Assembly: GCF_900603025.1 (NCBI RefSeq) | Contig: NZ_LR026975.1 | Location: forward strand, 1,488,001-1,552,000 | Length of the DNA: 64,000 nt | Reading direction: 5' to 3' | Origin: Mycolicibacterium hassiacum DSM 44199 | GTDB lineage: Bacteria; Actinomycetota; Actinomycetes; Mycobacteriales; Mycobacteriaceae | Part shown: positions 25,617 through 32,459 of the stretch, one piece after another | Layout of the letters: the number at the start of each line of letters is the position of its first letter | Position numbering within the stretch: position 1 is the stretch's first letter | Position numbers and translations under genes: made by a program | The notes under the pieces: model-generated | What the model was told of the DNA's origin: nothing | Databases searched by the model: none | What the model saw: only the letters and a program-made list of their open reading frames with translations

Positions 25617-27134
25617 GTGACCGGACAACGTCGAGTCGATGCCGACTTCCTCGATCTGCCCCGCCACGAGCTGGCGGACGCGGCGTTGTCGGCGGCCAAG
25701 GCTGCCGGCGCCGGCCACGCCGACCTGCGGATTCACGCGATCACCACCGAGAGCCTGCGGCTGCGCGACGGCGTGCTGGAGACCGCGGTGACCGACCGCG
25801 AGATCGGGCTGGCGGTGCGGGTGATCGTCGACGGTACCTGGGGATTCGCCTCGCACGCCGAGCTCGCGCCCGCCACCGCCGCCGAGACCGCGCGCCGGGC
25901 GGTGCAGGTGGCCCGCACCCTGGCCCCGCTGAACGCCGAGCGGATCGAGTTGGCCGACGAGCCGGTCTACGCCGACGTGTTCTGGGTGTCGGACTACCGC
26001 ATCGACCCGTTCGAGGTGCCCGCCGCCGACAAGATCGCCGTGCTCGGCGACTACTCCGGGCGGCTGCTGGCCGCCGACGGGGTCGACCACGTCTCGGCGT
26101 ATCTGTACGCGGTCAAGGAGCAGACCTTCTACGCCGACACGTTCGGCTCGTCGATCACCCAGCAGCGGGTGCGGCTGATGCCGGTGCTGGAGGCGGTCAC
26201 CGTCGACGCGGCCGCGGGCAGCTTCGAGACCATGCGCACGCTGGCCCCGCCGACCGCGCGGGGCTGGGAGGCCGTCGCCGGTGACGGGGTGTGGAACTGG
26301 ACCGACGAGCTGGCGCAGATCCCGACCCTGCTGGCTGAGAAGGCCAAGGCGCCCAGCGTCACACCCGGGCCCACCGATCTGGTGATCGACCCGTCCAACC
26401 TGTGGCTGACCATCCACGAATCCATCGGGCACGCCACCGAATACGACCGCGCGATCGGCTACGAGGCAGCGTATGCGGGCACCAGCTTCGCCACCCCGGA
26501 CAAGCTCGGCTCGATGCGTTACGGCTCGCCGGTGATGAACGTGACCGCCGACCGCACCGTGCCCCACGGGCTGGCCACCGTCGGCTACGACGACGAGGGG
26601 GTGCAGGCGCAGAGCTGGGATCTGGTGCGCGACGGCATCTTCGTCGGCTATCAGCTGGACCGGGTGTTCGCCCCGCGGCTGGGCGTGGCGCGCTCCAACG
26701 GCTGCTCCTACGCCGACTCGCCGCACCATGTGCCGATCCAGCGGATGGCCAACGTGTCGCTGCAGCCCGCCCCCGAGGACATCAGCACCGAGGACCTGAT
26801 TGCCCGGGTCGACGACGGCATCTACATCGTCGGCGACAAGTCGTGGTCGATCGACATGCAGCGCTACAACTTTCAGTTCACCGGGCAGCGGTTCTACCGG
26901 ATCCGCAACGGCCGGCTGCAAGGGCAGCTCCGCGACGTGGCCTATCAGGCGACGACGACGGAGTTCTGGGGGTCGATGGAGGCCGTGGGCGGGCCGTCGA
27001 CGTGGGTGCTCGGCGGCGCGTTCAACTGCGGCAAGGCCCAGCCCGCGCAGGTCGCCGCCGTCAGCCACGGCTGTCCCTCGGCGCTGTTCCGGAAGGTGAA
27101 CGTGCTCAACACCAAGACCGAGGCGGGGCGGTAG
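25617..27134 (+). CDS. tldD: TldD-family metalloprotease subunit (Rv2315c-like)
   Basis: A 505-residue member of the TldD/PmbA family. The zinc-protease motif is HESIGHATE (HExxxH, about residues 266-274), preceded by DPSNLWLTI and followed by a Gly/Tyr-rich segment. In enterobacteria TldD and TldE form a heterodimer that cleaves unfolded peptides, including microcin B17 precursor and CcdA. The GTG at 25617 is chosen; an earlier in-frame ATG at 25551 adds 22 low-homology residues. It is joined directly to the partner gene with no gap. Confidence 0.85.
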   Translation: MTGQRRVDADFLDLPRHELADAALSAAKAAGAGHADLRIHAITTESLRLRDGVLETAVTDREIGLAVRVIVDGTWGFASHAELAPATAAETARRAVQVARTLAPLNAERIELADEPVYADVFWVSDYRIDPFEVPAADKIAVLGDYSGRLLAADGVDHVSAYLYAVKEQTFYADTFGSSITQQRVRLMPVLEAVTVDAAAGSFETMRTLAPPTARGWEAVAGDGVWNWTDELAQIPTLLAEKAKAPSVTPGPTDLVIDPSNLWLTIHESIGHATEYDRAIGYEAAYAGTSFATPDKLGSMRYGSPVMNVTADRTVPHGLATVGYDDEGVQAQSWDLVRDGIFVGYQLDRVFAPRLGVARSNGCSYADSPHHVPIQRMANVSLQPAPEDISTEDLIARVDDGIYIVGDKSWSIDMQRYNFQFTGQRFYRIRNGRLQGQLRDVAYQATTTEFWGSMEAVGGPSTWVLGGAFNCGKAQPAQVAAVSHGCPSALFRKVNVLNTKTEAGR

Positions 27135-28511
27135 ATGATCGGGGCGCAGAAGGTGGTCGAGCTCGCGCTGGCCGAGGCGCGCCGGCTGGGCCGGGCCGAC
27201 GAGACGATCGTGTTGGTGTCGGACCGCTCGGACGCGTCGCTGCGCTGGGCCAACAGCTCGATGACCACCAACGGGGAGTCGGTGCGCCGCCACACGACAG
27301 TGATTTCGATTGTGCGCAAAGGCGATAAGGCGCACGTGGGGTCGGTGCGCTCCAGCGAGGTGGACCCGTCGGCGATCGCCGGGCTGGTGGCCGCCTCGCA
27401 GGAGGCCGCACACGCCGCGCCCGAGGCGCGCGATCCGGCTCCGGCGCTGTACGGCGGCGCGGACCCCGACGACTGGGACGACCCGGTCCCGCACACCAGC
27501 GTGTCGGCGTTTCTGGGGCTGGCGGGCAGCCTGACCGCGCGCGGTTTCGGCGGCGCCGATCAGCTCTACGGGTTCGCCCGCCACGAGGTGGAGACGATTT
27601 TTTTGGCCACCTCCACCGGGCTGCGGCGCCGGCACATCCAGCCGACCGGTGCGGTGGAGATCAACGCCAAACGCGGGGACGCCAGCGCCTGGGCCGGTTT
27701 CAGCACGGCCGATTTCGAGGACGTGCCCGCCGATTCGATGCTGGAGCGGCTGTCGACGCGGCTGGGCTGGGCGCAGCGCACGGTGGAGCTGCCGCCGGGG
27801 CGTTACCAGACGATCCTGCCGCCGTCGGCGGTGTCGGACCTGATGATCTATCTGTGGTGGTCGATGGAGGGCCGGGGTGCGCAGGAGGGCCGCACCGCGT
27901 TGTCGGCGCCCGGCGGCGGCACCCTGGTGGGGGAGCGGCTCACCGAGCTGCCGATCACGCTGTACTCCGACCCGTACGCCGAGGGGCTGGCGTGCACCCC
28001 GTTCGTGACCGCGGCGGCCTCCTCGGAGCGGGTGTCGGTGTTCGACAACGGCCTGGAGATCGGGCGGGTCGACTGGATCCGCGACGGGGTGATCAACGCG
28101 CTGGCCTACCCGCGGGCGGCGGCCGCGGAGTTCGGTGCGCCGGTGACGGTGTCGGCGGACAACCTGCTGATGACCGGCGGGTCGGCGAGCCTGGCCGACA
28201 TGATCGCGAACACCGAGCGGGGTCTGCTGCTGACCACGCTGTGGTACATCCGCGAGGTCGACCCGGCGGTGCTGCTGCTGACCGGGCTGACCCGCGACGG
28301 GGTGTACCTGATCGAGGACGGTCGGGTGACCGCTGCGGTGAACAACTTCCGGTTCAACGAGAGCCCGCTGGACCTGCTGCGCCGCGCCACCGAGGTCGGG
28401 GCGATCGACCGCACCCTGCCGCGGGAGTGGAGCGACTACGTGACCCGGGTGGCCATGCCGCCGCTGCGGATCCCCGACTTCCACATGTCGTCGGTCAGCC
28501 AGGCCCAGTGA
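27135..28511 (+). CDS. tldE: TldE/PmbA-family partner subunit (Rv2314c-like)
   Basis: A 458-residue TldE-type protein. It lacks the HExxxH motif, as expected for the non-catalytic half of the TldD-TldE heterodimer, and has the family blocks WANSSMTTNGESV near the N-terminus, GRYQTILPPSAV in the middle and LLMTGGSASLADMI towards the end. The ATG follows the tldD stop without a gap, so the two are translated together. It is the last host gene before the tRNA-associated integrative element. Confidence 0.85.
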   Translation: MIGAQKVVELALAEARRLGRADETIVLVSDRSDASLRWANSSMTTNGESVRRHTTVISIVRKGDKAHVGSVRSSEVDPSAIAGLVAASQEAAHAAPEARDPAPALYGGADPDDWDDPVPHTSVSAFLGLAGSLTARGFGGADQLYGFARHEVETIFLATSTGLRRRHIQPTGAVEINAKRGDASAWAGFSTADFEDVPADSMLERLSTRLGWAQRTVELPPGRYQTILPPSAVSDLMIYLWWSMEGRGAQEGRTALSAPGGGTLVGERLTELPITLYSDPYAEGLACTPFVTAAASSERVSVFDNGLEIGRVDWIRDGVINALAYPRAAAAEFGAPVTVSADNLLMTGGSASLADMIANTERGLLLTTLWYIREVDPAVLLLTGLTRDGVYLIEDGRVTAAVNNFRFNESPLDLLRRATEVGAIDRTLPREWSDYVTRVAMPPLRIPDFHMSSVSQAQ

Positions 28512-28583
28512 GGCCGACCCGGTGACGGGCGGGTCTCGGTTGAGCCCGGTTCGGGTCGTGGCACGATGGATGCCGCGATCCCG

Positions 28584-28626
28584 GGGGCGGTAGCTCAGTT
28601 GGTCAGAGCTGCGGACTCATAATCCG
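28584..28626 (+). repeat. attL core: orphan 5' half of tRNA-Met
   Basis: The 43 bases match positions 1-43 of the complete tRNA at 34059 exactly, up to the 3' side of the anticodon stem, then diverge. The old host promoter (TTGAGC at 28540, CACGAT at 28562, 16-base spacer) probably still transcribes this half, which cannot form a tRNA. Confidence 0.85.
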
Positions 28627-28740
28627 GTGTTCCTGCTACTTCTTAACAATGAGTGTTTACGAACAGTTCTGAAAAATGAAGTCTGACCTGCGGTTTTACT
28701 ACCGAACATTGCCGAATGCGTACAGTGGTTGCTGACACCA

Positions 28741-28761
28741 CTGCGGTATCCACTGCGGTAT
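28741..28761 (+). repeat. Left pair of CTGCGGTAT repeats, candidate integrase arm sites
   Basis: CTGCGGTAT occurs at 28741-28749 and 28753-28761, 12 bases apart, 115 bases inside attL. The same 9-mer pair occurs at 33976-33995 inside attR. An inverted repeat CAGTGGT-N7-ACCACTG (28723-28743) overlaps the first copy. Paired short direct repeats on both arms are what tyrosine integrases of the lambda/L5 type bind with their N-terminal domain; the assignment is inference. Confidence 0.6.
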
Positions 28762-28826
28762 TTGACGAAAGTCGAGTTTGCTGGAGCGGTGTCTACCGGC
28801 GCCTACCAAAGAGGTTGGAGGACAAC

Positions 28827-28871
28827 ATGAATCATCAGAACGGCCCAGTTGAACGTAAGGTCGAGTCATGA
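28827..28871 (+). CDS. 14-residue leader peptide candidate
   Basis: A short frame (MNHQNGPVERKVES) with a good ribosome binding site, TTGGAGGAC, 4 bases upstream of its ATG. Its stop overlaps the next start as ATGA, so the downstream gene at 28868, which has no obvious site of its own, is probably translated by coupling. No attenuator structure is evident. Confidence 0.5.
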   Translation: MNHQNGPVERKVES

Positions 28872-29119
28872 GTGGACAGTTCATACCTGTTGATCGGCCT
28901 GCGTACGCACTCAACGGGGACTGGGAGCTTGTCCTCCTAGCCGAGTACTCCAGATTGATCTACGTGAACTGCTGGCGTTGCAACCGGCAGCTCGGACTCA
29001 AGTTCCTCTCCGATGAGCTCGTTCCCGATGAGGAATGTGATCGAGCCTTAGATGATCATCTGGTGGAAATGGGATGGGGAAAGATCGACGGAGCGGATAC
29101 GTGTCCGGATTGCTTGTAA
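28868..29119 (+). CDS. Small cysteine-pair protein in the integrative element
   Basis: An 83-residue protein of unknown function. NCWRCNRQLG in the middle and DTCPDCL at the end give two CxxC pairs about 45 residues apart, enough to bind one zinc ion. The rest is acidic (ELVPDEECDRALDDHL). It resembles the many small zinc-ribbon proteins of actinobacteriophages in style, but I recognise no family. It is the first gene inside attL, transcribed inward, and ends before a strong stem-loop at 29296. Confidence 0.6.
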   Translation: MSGQFIPVDRPAYALNGDWELVLLAEYSRLIYVNCWRCNRQLGLKFLSDELVPDEECDRALDDHLVEMGWGKIDGADTCPDCL

Positions 29120-29295
29120 TTGCCGAAAATTAATGAAAGGCTGGATTTCGTTTGCGTACCAGTCAAGCCGACCAGCCAAGGTTTGGCCATCCCGAAGAAC
29201 ATGGATGTGATTTACGCCTCATTTTTCGACGTTCTTATTGACACATTTTCGAAAGGTCGTTACACTAATTTTTTAACAGAGAACGGAAAAAAATA

Positions 29296-29314
29296 GGGCC
29301 GCTTGAAGCGGCCC
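29296..29314 (+). terminator. Stem-loop terminator after the CxxC protein gene
   Basis: GGGCCGC-TTGAA-GCGGCCC: perfect 7-base G/C stem with a 5-base loop, preceded by an A-tract and followed by TTAGTTCTAT. It lies 177 bases after the stop at 29119. Confidence 0.75.
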
Positions 29315-29592
29315 TTAGTTCTATAATATATGTATACACTATTATGTATACAGTTTTTTATAACAGTCATTTTAGTTCTATCTTTTATATATGTATACAC
29401 TATTATGTATGCAGTTTTTTATAACAGTCATTTTAGTTCTAACATTCTTAGTATAACCGTTTTTTGTTCAAAACTCCTTAGTTCTATAATATATGTATAC
29501 ACTATTATGTATACATTATTAGTATACAGTTTTTTATAACAGTCATTTTAGTTCTAACGTTCTTAGTATAACCGTTCTTTGTTCAAAACTAA
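29315..29592. repeat. AT-rich compound tandem repeats with TGTATACA boxes
   Basis: Two unit types both begin TTAGTTCTA. Type A: 29315-29371, 29372-29432 and 29478-29547 (57, 61 and 70 bases). Type B: 29433-29477 and 29548-29592 (45 bases each). The order is A-A-B-A-B. Each A carries two boxes of the palindrome TGTATACA (one copy TGTATGCA), centres 14 bases apart, then GTTTTTTATAACAGTCATTTT-like tails; each B carries CTTAGTATAACCGTT. GC content is far below the host's. Possible roles: iterons of an origin or partition site, or a nucleation site for the silencer Lsr2; none is shown. Confidence 0.85.
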
Positions 29593-29651
29593 TTCTCTAA
29601 TCCGTAACTGTTAATCCGTTACTTCTTAGAGGGGCGTTTTCGCCGATGAGA

Positions 29652-29713
29652 ATTCTCACGAGGATTCTCACGCGATTCTCACCGCATCCTGGGGATTCTC
29701 ATCGGGATTCTCA
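29652..29713. repeat. Five ATTCTCA direct repeats
   Basis: Copies at 29652, 29664, 29675, 29695 and 29707 (7 bases each), spaced 12, 11, 20 and 12 bases, about one or two helical turns. A degenerate sixth copy lies at 29728. They sit just past the stop of the membrane protein gene. An iteron-like protein-binding array is possible; function unknown. Confidence 0.65.
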
Positions 29714-29731
29714 TTGCATTCATTTCGATTC

Positions 29732-30520
29732 TTACGACAGGTTGTCGTCGAGTTCCCTGGACCACTCTCGATCGGACTGGCCAAGCCGTCCGGATCGCAG
29801 CACCCATGACAGGGCAGCGGCGACCGCCCAGCTCATGACGCACATGTACAGACTCGCCTGCGCCAGTGTGTCGAGCTTGAGCGTGGTGACGATGTGCAGG
29901 GCCATGAAAACGATGGCCATGACGTAGAACGTCACAGCAGCGATGTAGGCGTTGATCGCTCGGCCGTGGCTGGCGTCCGTGGTACGCAACTTTGTCAACA
30001 CTCTCAGGGCGCACAGGCACAGGTACAGGCTCAGCCCCAGGATGAGCATCCAGTAGGTAATGAGCCATCCTCCTGGTGGGCCGATATTGACAACTTCCCC
30101 GCCGGCATTGATGTCGTCGAAGTTGAGGACCCACATGCGGGTCTCCGGGGCCATGCAGAACGAGTAGAGGATGATCGGATAGAGGATGGTGAGTGGTTGG
30201 ATCACCCACAGCGTGTATATGCATGAGACCGCTTCGCTGTCACCAAACCTCACCAGAAACATGTAGACCATGATGCTGCACCAGACGAGGATGAGTGTGT
30301 GGCCGAAGAGGTCCTCGACGTTCCATCTGCCGAAAATCTTGTAGAGGATCGGCCCGAGGTGGGCGGACGAGTGCGGACTGGTCAGGTATGCCGCGCTCGA
30401 TGCGGAGATTGTGGCAATGGTCGGGGCAAGTTCCCACTGGCGCTTGATCGCTGATCGTCTGATCCAGAGCCCCAGGCCGGCGGTGATGAGTGCGGCGATC
30501 AGCAGGAGGTCTGTCGGCAT
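29732..30520 (-). CDS. Multi-pass membrane protein of the element
   Basis: A 262-residue protein with about seven hydrophobic segments (roughly 4-20, 33-47, 70-92, 100-123, 152-172, 190-212, 222-240) and a charged C-terminus (GQSDREWSRELDDN). No enzymatic motif. The style (GRWNVEDLFGHTLILVW after the second helix) recalls the MAB_1171c/DUF6545 membrane proteins found beside helix-turn-helix genes in actinobacteria, but it is shorter and I am not sure. It follows the repressor on the same strand by 133 bases, so it is probably expressed in the integrated state; superinfection exclusion is a plausible but unproven role. Confidence 0.65.
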   Translation of the reverse strand: MPTDLLLIAALITAGLGLWIRRSAIKRQWELAPTIATISASSAAYLTSPHSSAHLGPILYKIFGRWNVEDLFGHTLILVWCSIMVYMFLVRFGDSEAVSCIYTLWVIQPLTILYPIILYSFCMAPETRMWVLNFDDINAGGEVVNIGPPGGWLITYWMLILGLSLYLCLCALRVLTKLRTTDASHGRAINAYIAAVTFYVMAIVFMALHIVTTLKLDTLAQASLYMCVMSWAVAAALSWVLRSGRLGQSDREWSRELDDNLS

Positions 30521-30582
30521 GTTTCCTCAGCCGAGGGGTGTCGTCGTCTGCTTTCGGTCTCTGGGAGACCTGAGCAGCGCTA

Positions 30583-30642
30583 CCCGCTCGGCACCTCCTT
30601 TCTACGCGGGAGCGGGTATGGACTTAGGGGGTGCCGAGCGGG
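30583..30642 (-). other. Inverted repeat between repressor and membrane protein genes
   Basis: Arms CCCGCTCGGCACC (30583-30595) and GGTGCCGAGCGGG (30630-30642), 13 bases, perfect, with a 34-base loop. It lies between the two genes of the presumed repressor operon. It could attenuate read-through into the membrane gene or bind a regulator. Confidence 0.65.
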
Positions 30643-30653
30643 CCGGGGGCTCA

Positions 30654-31022
30654 TCAGGGCGGGGGAACCTCCCGGCGTCGCTGTAGTTCGGCAAACCGAA
30701 CTCTACTCTTTTTTTTTACGTCTTCGATAGTTTTCACTTTTTCGGCAACCTTGGTGGCGAAGGGGCCGTTGAGGAATCCCTCGAAGTCGTCCGGCCCTAT
30801 CAGGCCAAACCGTGCCATCAGGTCGAGCGGGTTGAGGCCCAGGGCTAGGCCAATGAGTCTGCACTCCTCCGCGTTGGGGAAGTCGTCCGCCATGGACCTC
30901 CGCTCGAACGTGGAGCGGCTGATCCCCAGCACGGGGTGCAGCTCACCGATGGTCACTTGTCTGTTGAGCAGGTACGTCAGGACAACCATAAAACTGCGTC
31001 CGCTTGCATCTGTGCGCGCCAT
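30654..31022 (-). CDS. Phage-type helix-turn-helix repressor
   Basis: A 122-residue protein. The helix-turn-helix is VTIGELHPVLGISRSTFERR (about residues 23-42), followed by a helical NAEECRLIGLALGLNPLDLMARFGLI and a basic C-terminal tail. Size and layout resemble small immunity repressors of temperate mycobacteriophages. The ATG at 31022 lies 7 bases after a -10 box, so the message is probably leaderless; an upstream GTG at 31061 would fall in the operator. It probably keeps the element quiescent and represses its own promoter. Confidence 0.75.
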   Translation of the reverse strand: MARTDASGRSFMVVLTYLLNRQVTIGELHPVLGISRSTFERRSMADDFPNAEECRLIGLALGLNPLDLMARFGLIGPDDFEGFLNGPFATKVAEKVKTIEDVKKKSRVRFAELQRRREVPPP

Positions 31023-31029
31023 ACTCAGA

Positions 31030-31061
31030 ACCGTACAGGGTGTGTTGTCTTGAGACAACAC
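31030..31061 (-). promoter_or_regulatory. Repressor promoter and 20-base operator
   Basis: Minus strand: -35 TTGTCT (31058-31053), 17-base spacer, -10 TACGGT (31035-31030), 7 bases to the ATG. A perfect inverted repeat GTGTTGTCT-TG-AGACAACAC (31042-31061) covers the -35 and most of the spacer. This fits negative autoregulation by the adjacent repressor. Confidence 0.75.
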
Positions 31062-31200
31062 TTATACGGCCCGACCGTTTCGTTGGAAACCGAAGCTCAG
31101 TTACGGCATCTGACCTGCGATGATGTAATTTCATCGATGTAGTCTTGATCTGATTGATCATTCGTGCAGATCAGGAGCTTGAGAAATTTGTACGAATGAC

Positions 31201-31229
31201 TTGCAATTTTGACGGATCGCGACTACTGT
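31201..31229 (+). promoter_or_regulatory. Promoter candidate for the small zinc-ribbon gene
   Basis: -35 TTGCAA (31201-31206), 17-base spacer, -10 TACTGT (31224-31229). The leader of about 80 bases contains a small hairpin CTGAGC-N5-GCTCAG (31252-31268) before the gene at 31318. Confidence 0.5.
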
Positions 31230-31317
31230 GCCAGTCGTGGCCGTCAGTGATCTGAGCCTCCCGCTCAGGTCGATGGTGGTCCGCCGATGAAGTAGTAGCC
31301 ATCCCTGGGAGGCGACT

Positions 31318-31467
31318 ATGGTCACTAGGTTCTTCACCATTTGTCAGCGTTGCGATGCCACGTACACCCTTCCGCGTTGGAGCGGGCCCTGGGTCTGCCC
31401 GGAGTGCAAGCGTGGCGAAGATCTGGCCCGAGCCGTCAGCCGCACGCTGGAGCGGATGGCTAGTTGA
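31318..31467 (+). CDS. 49-residue zinc-ribbon-like protein
   Basis: A small basic protein with two cysteine pairs, ICQRCDATY and WVCPECKRG, 18 residues apart: a compact zinc-ribbon pattern. The C-terminus is helical and basic (LARAVSRTLERMAS). Ribosome binding site CTGGGAGG lies 5 bases before the ATG, and a promoter lies at 31201. Its 3' 124 bases overlap the tail of the HicA-like gene on the other strand. Function unknown; small zinc-ribbon proteins are common in actinobacterial mobile elements. Confidence 0.6.
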   Translation: MVTRFFTICQRCDATYTLPRWSGPWVCPECKRGEDLARAVSRTLERMAS

Positions 31468-31700
31468 CCGGGCATAGCGGTGGTTATCTGCAGACCGCTT
31501 CGCCGCAAAATGGCAATGCTGTTTTTGTGTGAGCGATGGTCGCTCGGCGTGACGGCAAGGCATCCAACTAGCTTCCCGTCGAGATAAACTTTATAGTGCC
31601 TTCCTTTGCCCTTTTTGCATTTGACAGTGCCGCCAGCGGCCACAATCTGCCGGATCAGCTCTCTGGTCTCTTTGCGTCCGGTGCGTACTACGTTCCCCAA
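31344..31700 (-). CDS. HicA-like toxin (mRNA interferase fold)
   Basis: The first 70 residues match HicA/YcfA-type double-stranded-RNA-binding-fold toxins: ETRELIRQIVAAGGTVKCKKGKGRHYKVYLDGKLVG, where the conserved His is in GRHYKV, then TPSDHRSHKNSIAILRRSGL. The start is TTG with AAGGGGAAC upstream. The last 45 or so residues (rich in Arg and Ser) look like read-through and lie opposite the zinc-ribbon gene, so the functional C-terminus may be reduced. No HicB antitoxin gene is adjacent, so this is an orphan. Phage proteins of this fold are not always toxins. Confidence 0.6.
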   Translation of the reverse strand: MGNVVRTGRKETRELIRQIVAAGGTVKCKKGKGRHYKVYLDGKLVGCLAVTPSDHRSHKNSIAILRRSGLQITTAMPGQLAIRSSVRLTARARSSPRLHSGQTQGPLQRGRVYVASQR

Positions 31701-31728
31701 ATTCGTTCCCCTTGATACGAAATGTCGA

Positions 31729-31902
31729 TCATAGTTCCCCTTCCAGCAGGTTCTCCGCTTTATTCAGTTCTTTGGGACGTTCCTCAGTTTCATGCAGTCG
31801 TTTAACGATGGTCACCCGCTCCTGAATCAGTTGATTTTTCTCCAGTCGAACTGCCCTCTGAAGATCCCCTGGAGAATACGGTCCTATCCTGCGCCGCGTC
31901 AT
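31729..31902 (-). CDS. 57-residue protein overlapping the end of the small membrane protein gene
   Basis: A frame begun by ATG at 31902 with GCGGGGAGC just upstream, reading MTRRRIGPYSPGDLQRAVRL and then a charged helix rich in Glu and Lys, ending LLEGEL. Its composition looks more like a real coiled helix than the overlapping tail of the membrane protein in the other frame. It overlaps that gene by about 100 bases. Either it is a separate translationally linked gene, or a frameshift links the two frames. Confidence 0.45.
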   Translation of the reverse strand: MTRRRIGPYSPGDLQRAVRLEKNQLIQERVTIVKRLHETEERPKELNKAENLLEGEL

Positions 31903-32278
31903 CGCTCCCCGCTACCAGCCATATTCCAGTTCCCTGCAGCTCCCTTGGGGGCTGATACTTACCGTATATGCCTTCAAGTTTCCCCTGGCGAAGTAGATCA
32001 TCTTGACGTTTAGCTTCCGCAATGAGTCTCTCTAGTTTGCGCTGCTTCTGAAGCTTGTCAACCCGTTTATTGTGCCGGTAAACATCGACAATTTCTTTGA
32101 TGCAGAAAAGGAGAAGGGCAATCAGGCCAATGGCCAGGGCAACTAGAATGATCCACCAATAATGGTAGGCAAATGCCGGTACAACGAACATCAAAAAGAA
32201 AACCGTGCCGAAGCCCATCTTCTTTTTAGCGGGCTGCATATAAACCACATGATATTGGACATTATCGTGGTCACTCAT
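31802..32278 (-). CDS. Small membrane protein with charged C-terminal helix
   Basis: A 158-residue protein: a short N-terminus (MSDHDNVQYHVVYMQP), then two adjoining hydrophobic segments (about residues 22-36 and 38-60), then a strongly charged helix (RVDKLQKQRKLERLIAEAKR, about 70-89). The last 40 residues are Ser/Gly-rich and overlap another reading frame. Its ATG overlaps the stop of the upstream 62-residue frame by 8 bases, indicating coupled translation. No family recognised; likely an inner-membrane accessory protein of the element. Confidence 0.6.
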   Translation of the reverse strand: MSDHDNVQYHVVYMQPAKKKMGFGTVFFLMFVVPAFAYHYWWIILVALAIGLIALLLFCIKEIVDVYRHNKRVDKLQKQRKLERLIAEAKRQDDLLRQGKLEGIYGKYQPPRELQGTGIWLVAGSDDAAQDRTVFSRGSSEGSSTGEKSTDSGAGDHR

Positions 32279-32459
32279 TGGTTGCCTCGTTAATCTCCGC
32301 AATTTGTTTCGCCAACAGAGAAGCCTCAATTGCTACGTATTCTGGAGTCCAGTGACGGACCGGGGTGCAGAAACTAGAAATGGCGCGTTGTTGACTGACC
32401 AAATACGGATCAAATTCCGATGGCCAGTAATCATTGAAATGCGCGGTATCGAATCCCAC
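32271..32459 (-). CDS. 62-residue frame following the excisionase-like gene
   Basis: It starts at a GTG inside the excisionase-like gene in another frame and ends overlapping the small membrane protein start. The translation (MGFDTAHFNDYW, then a segment rich in aromatic residues, then SLLAKQIAEINEATNE) looks like genuine protein. It may be an independent small gene or the true C-terminus of the excisionase after a frameshift near 32460. Confidence 0.45.
   Translation of the reverse strand: MGFDTAHFNDYWPSEFDPYLVSQQRAISSFCTPVRHWTPEYVAIEASLLAKQIAEINEATNE

Larger units (their letters stand above)
29120..29731. other. 612-base convergent intergenic region of the element
   Basis: No protein gene is visible. 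In order it holds about 175 bases of unremarkable sequence, a stem-loop terminator (29296-29314), a block of AT-rich compound repeats (29315-29592), a TAATCCGT repeat pair (about 29598-29619), a small GGCG-TTTT-CGCC hairpin (29633-29644), and five ATTCTCA repeats (29652-29713). Confidence 0.8.

Noticed and set aside
28584-28626. A second tRNA gene at the left end of the element
   Set aside because: Only bases 1-43 are present; the T arm and 3' acceptor strand are missing, so it is an att half.
30583-30642. Inverted repeat read as a factor-independent terminator of the repressor gene
   Set aside because: The 34-base loop and lack of a T-tract make this weak; kept as a structure of unknown role.
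31688-31732. 14-residue frame overlapping the 57-residue frame by ATGA
   Set aside because: Too short to support; its start lies just ahead of the HicA-like TTG start and may be chance.
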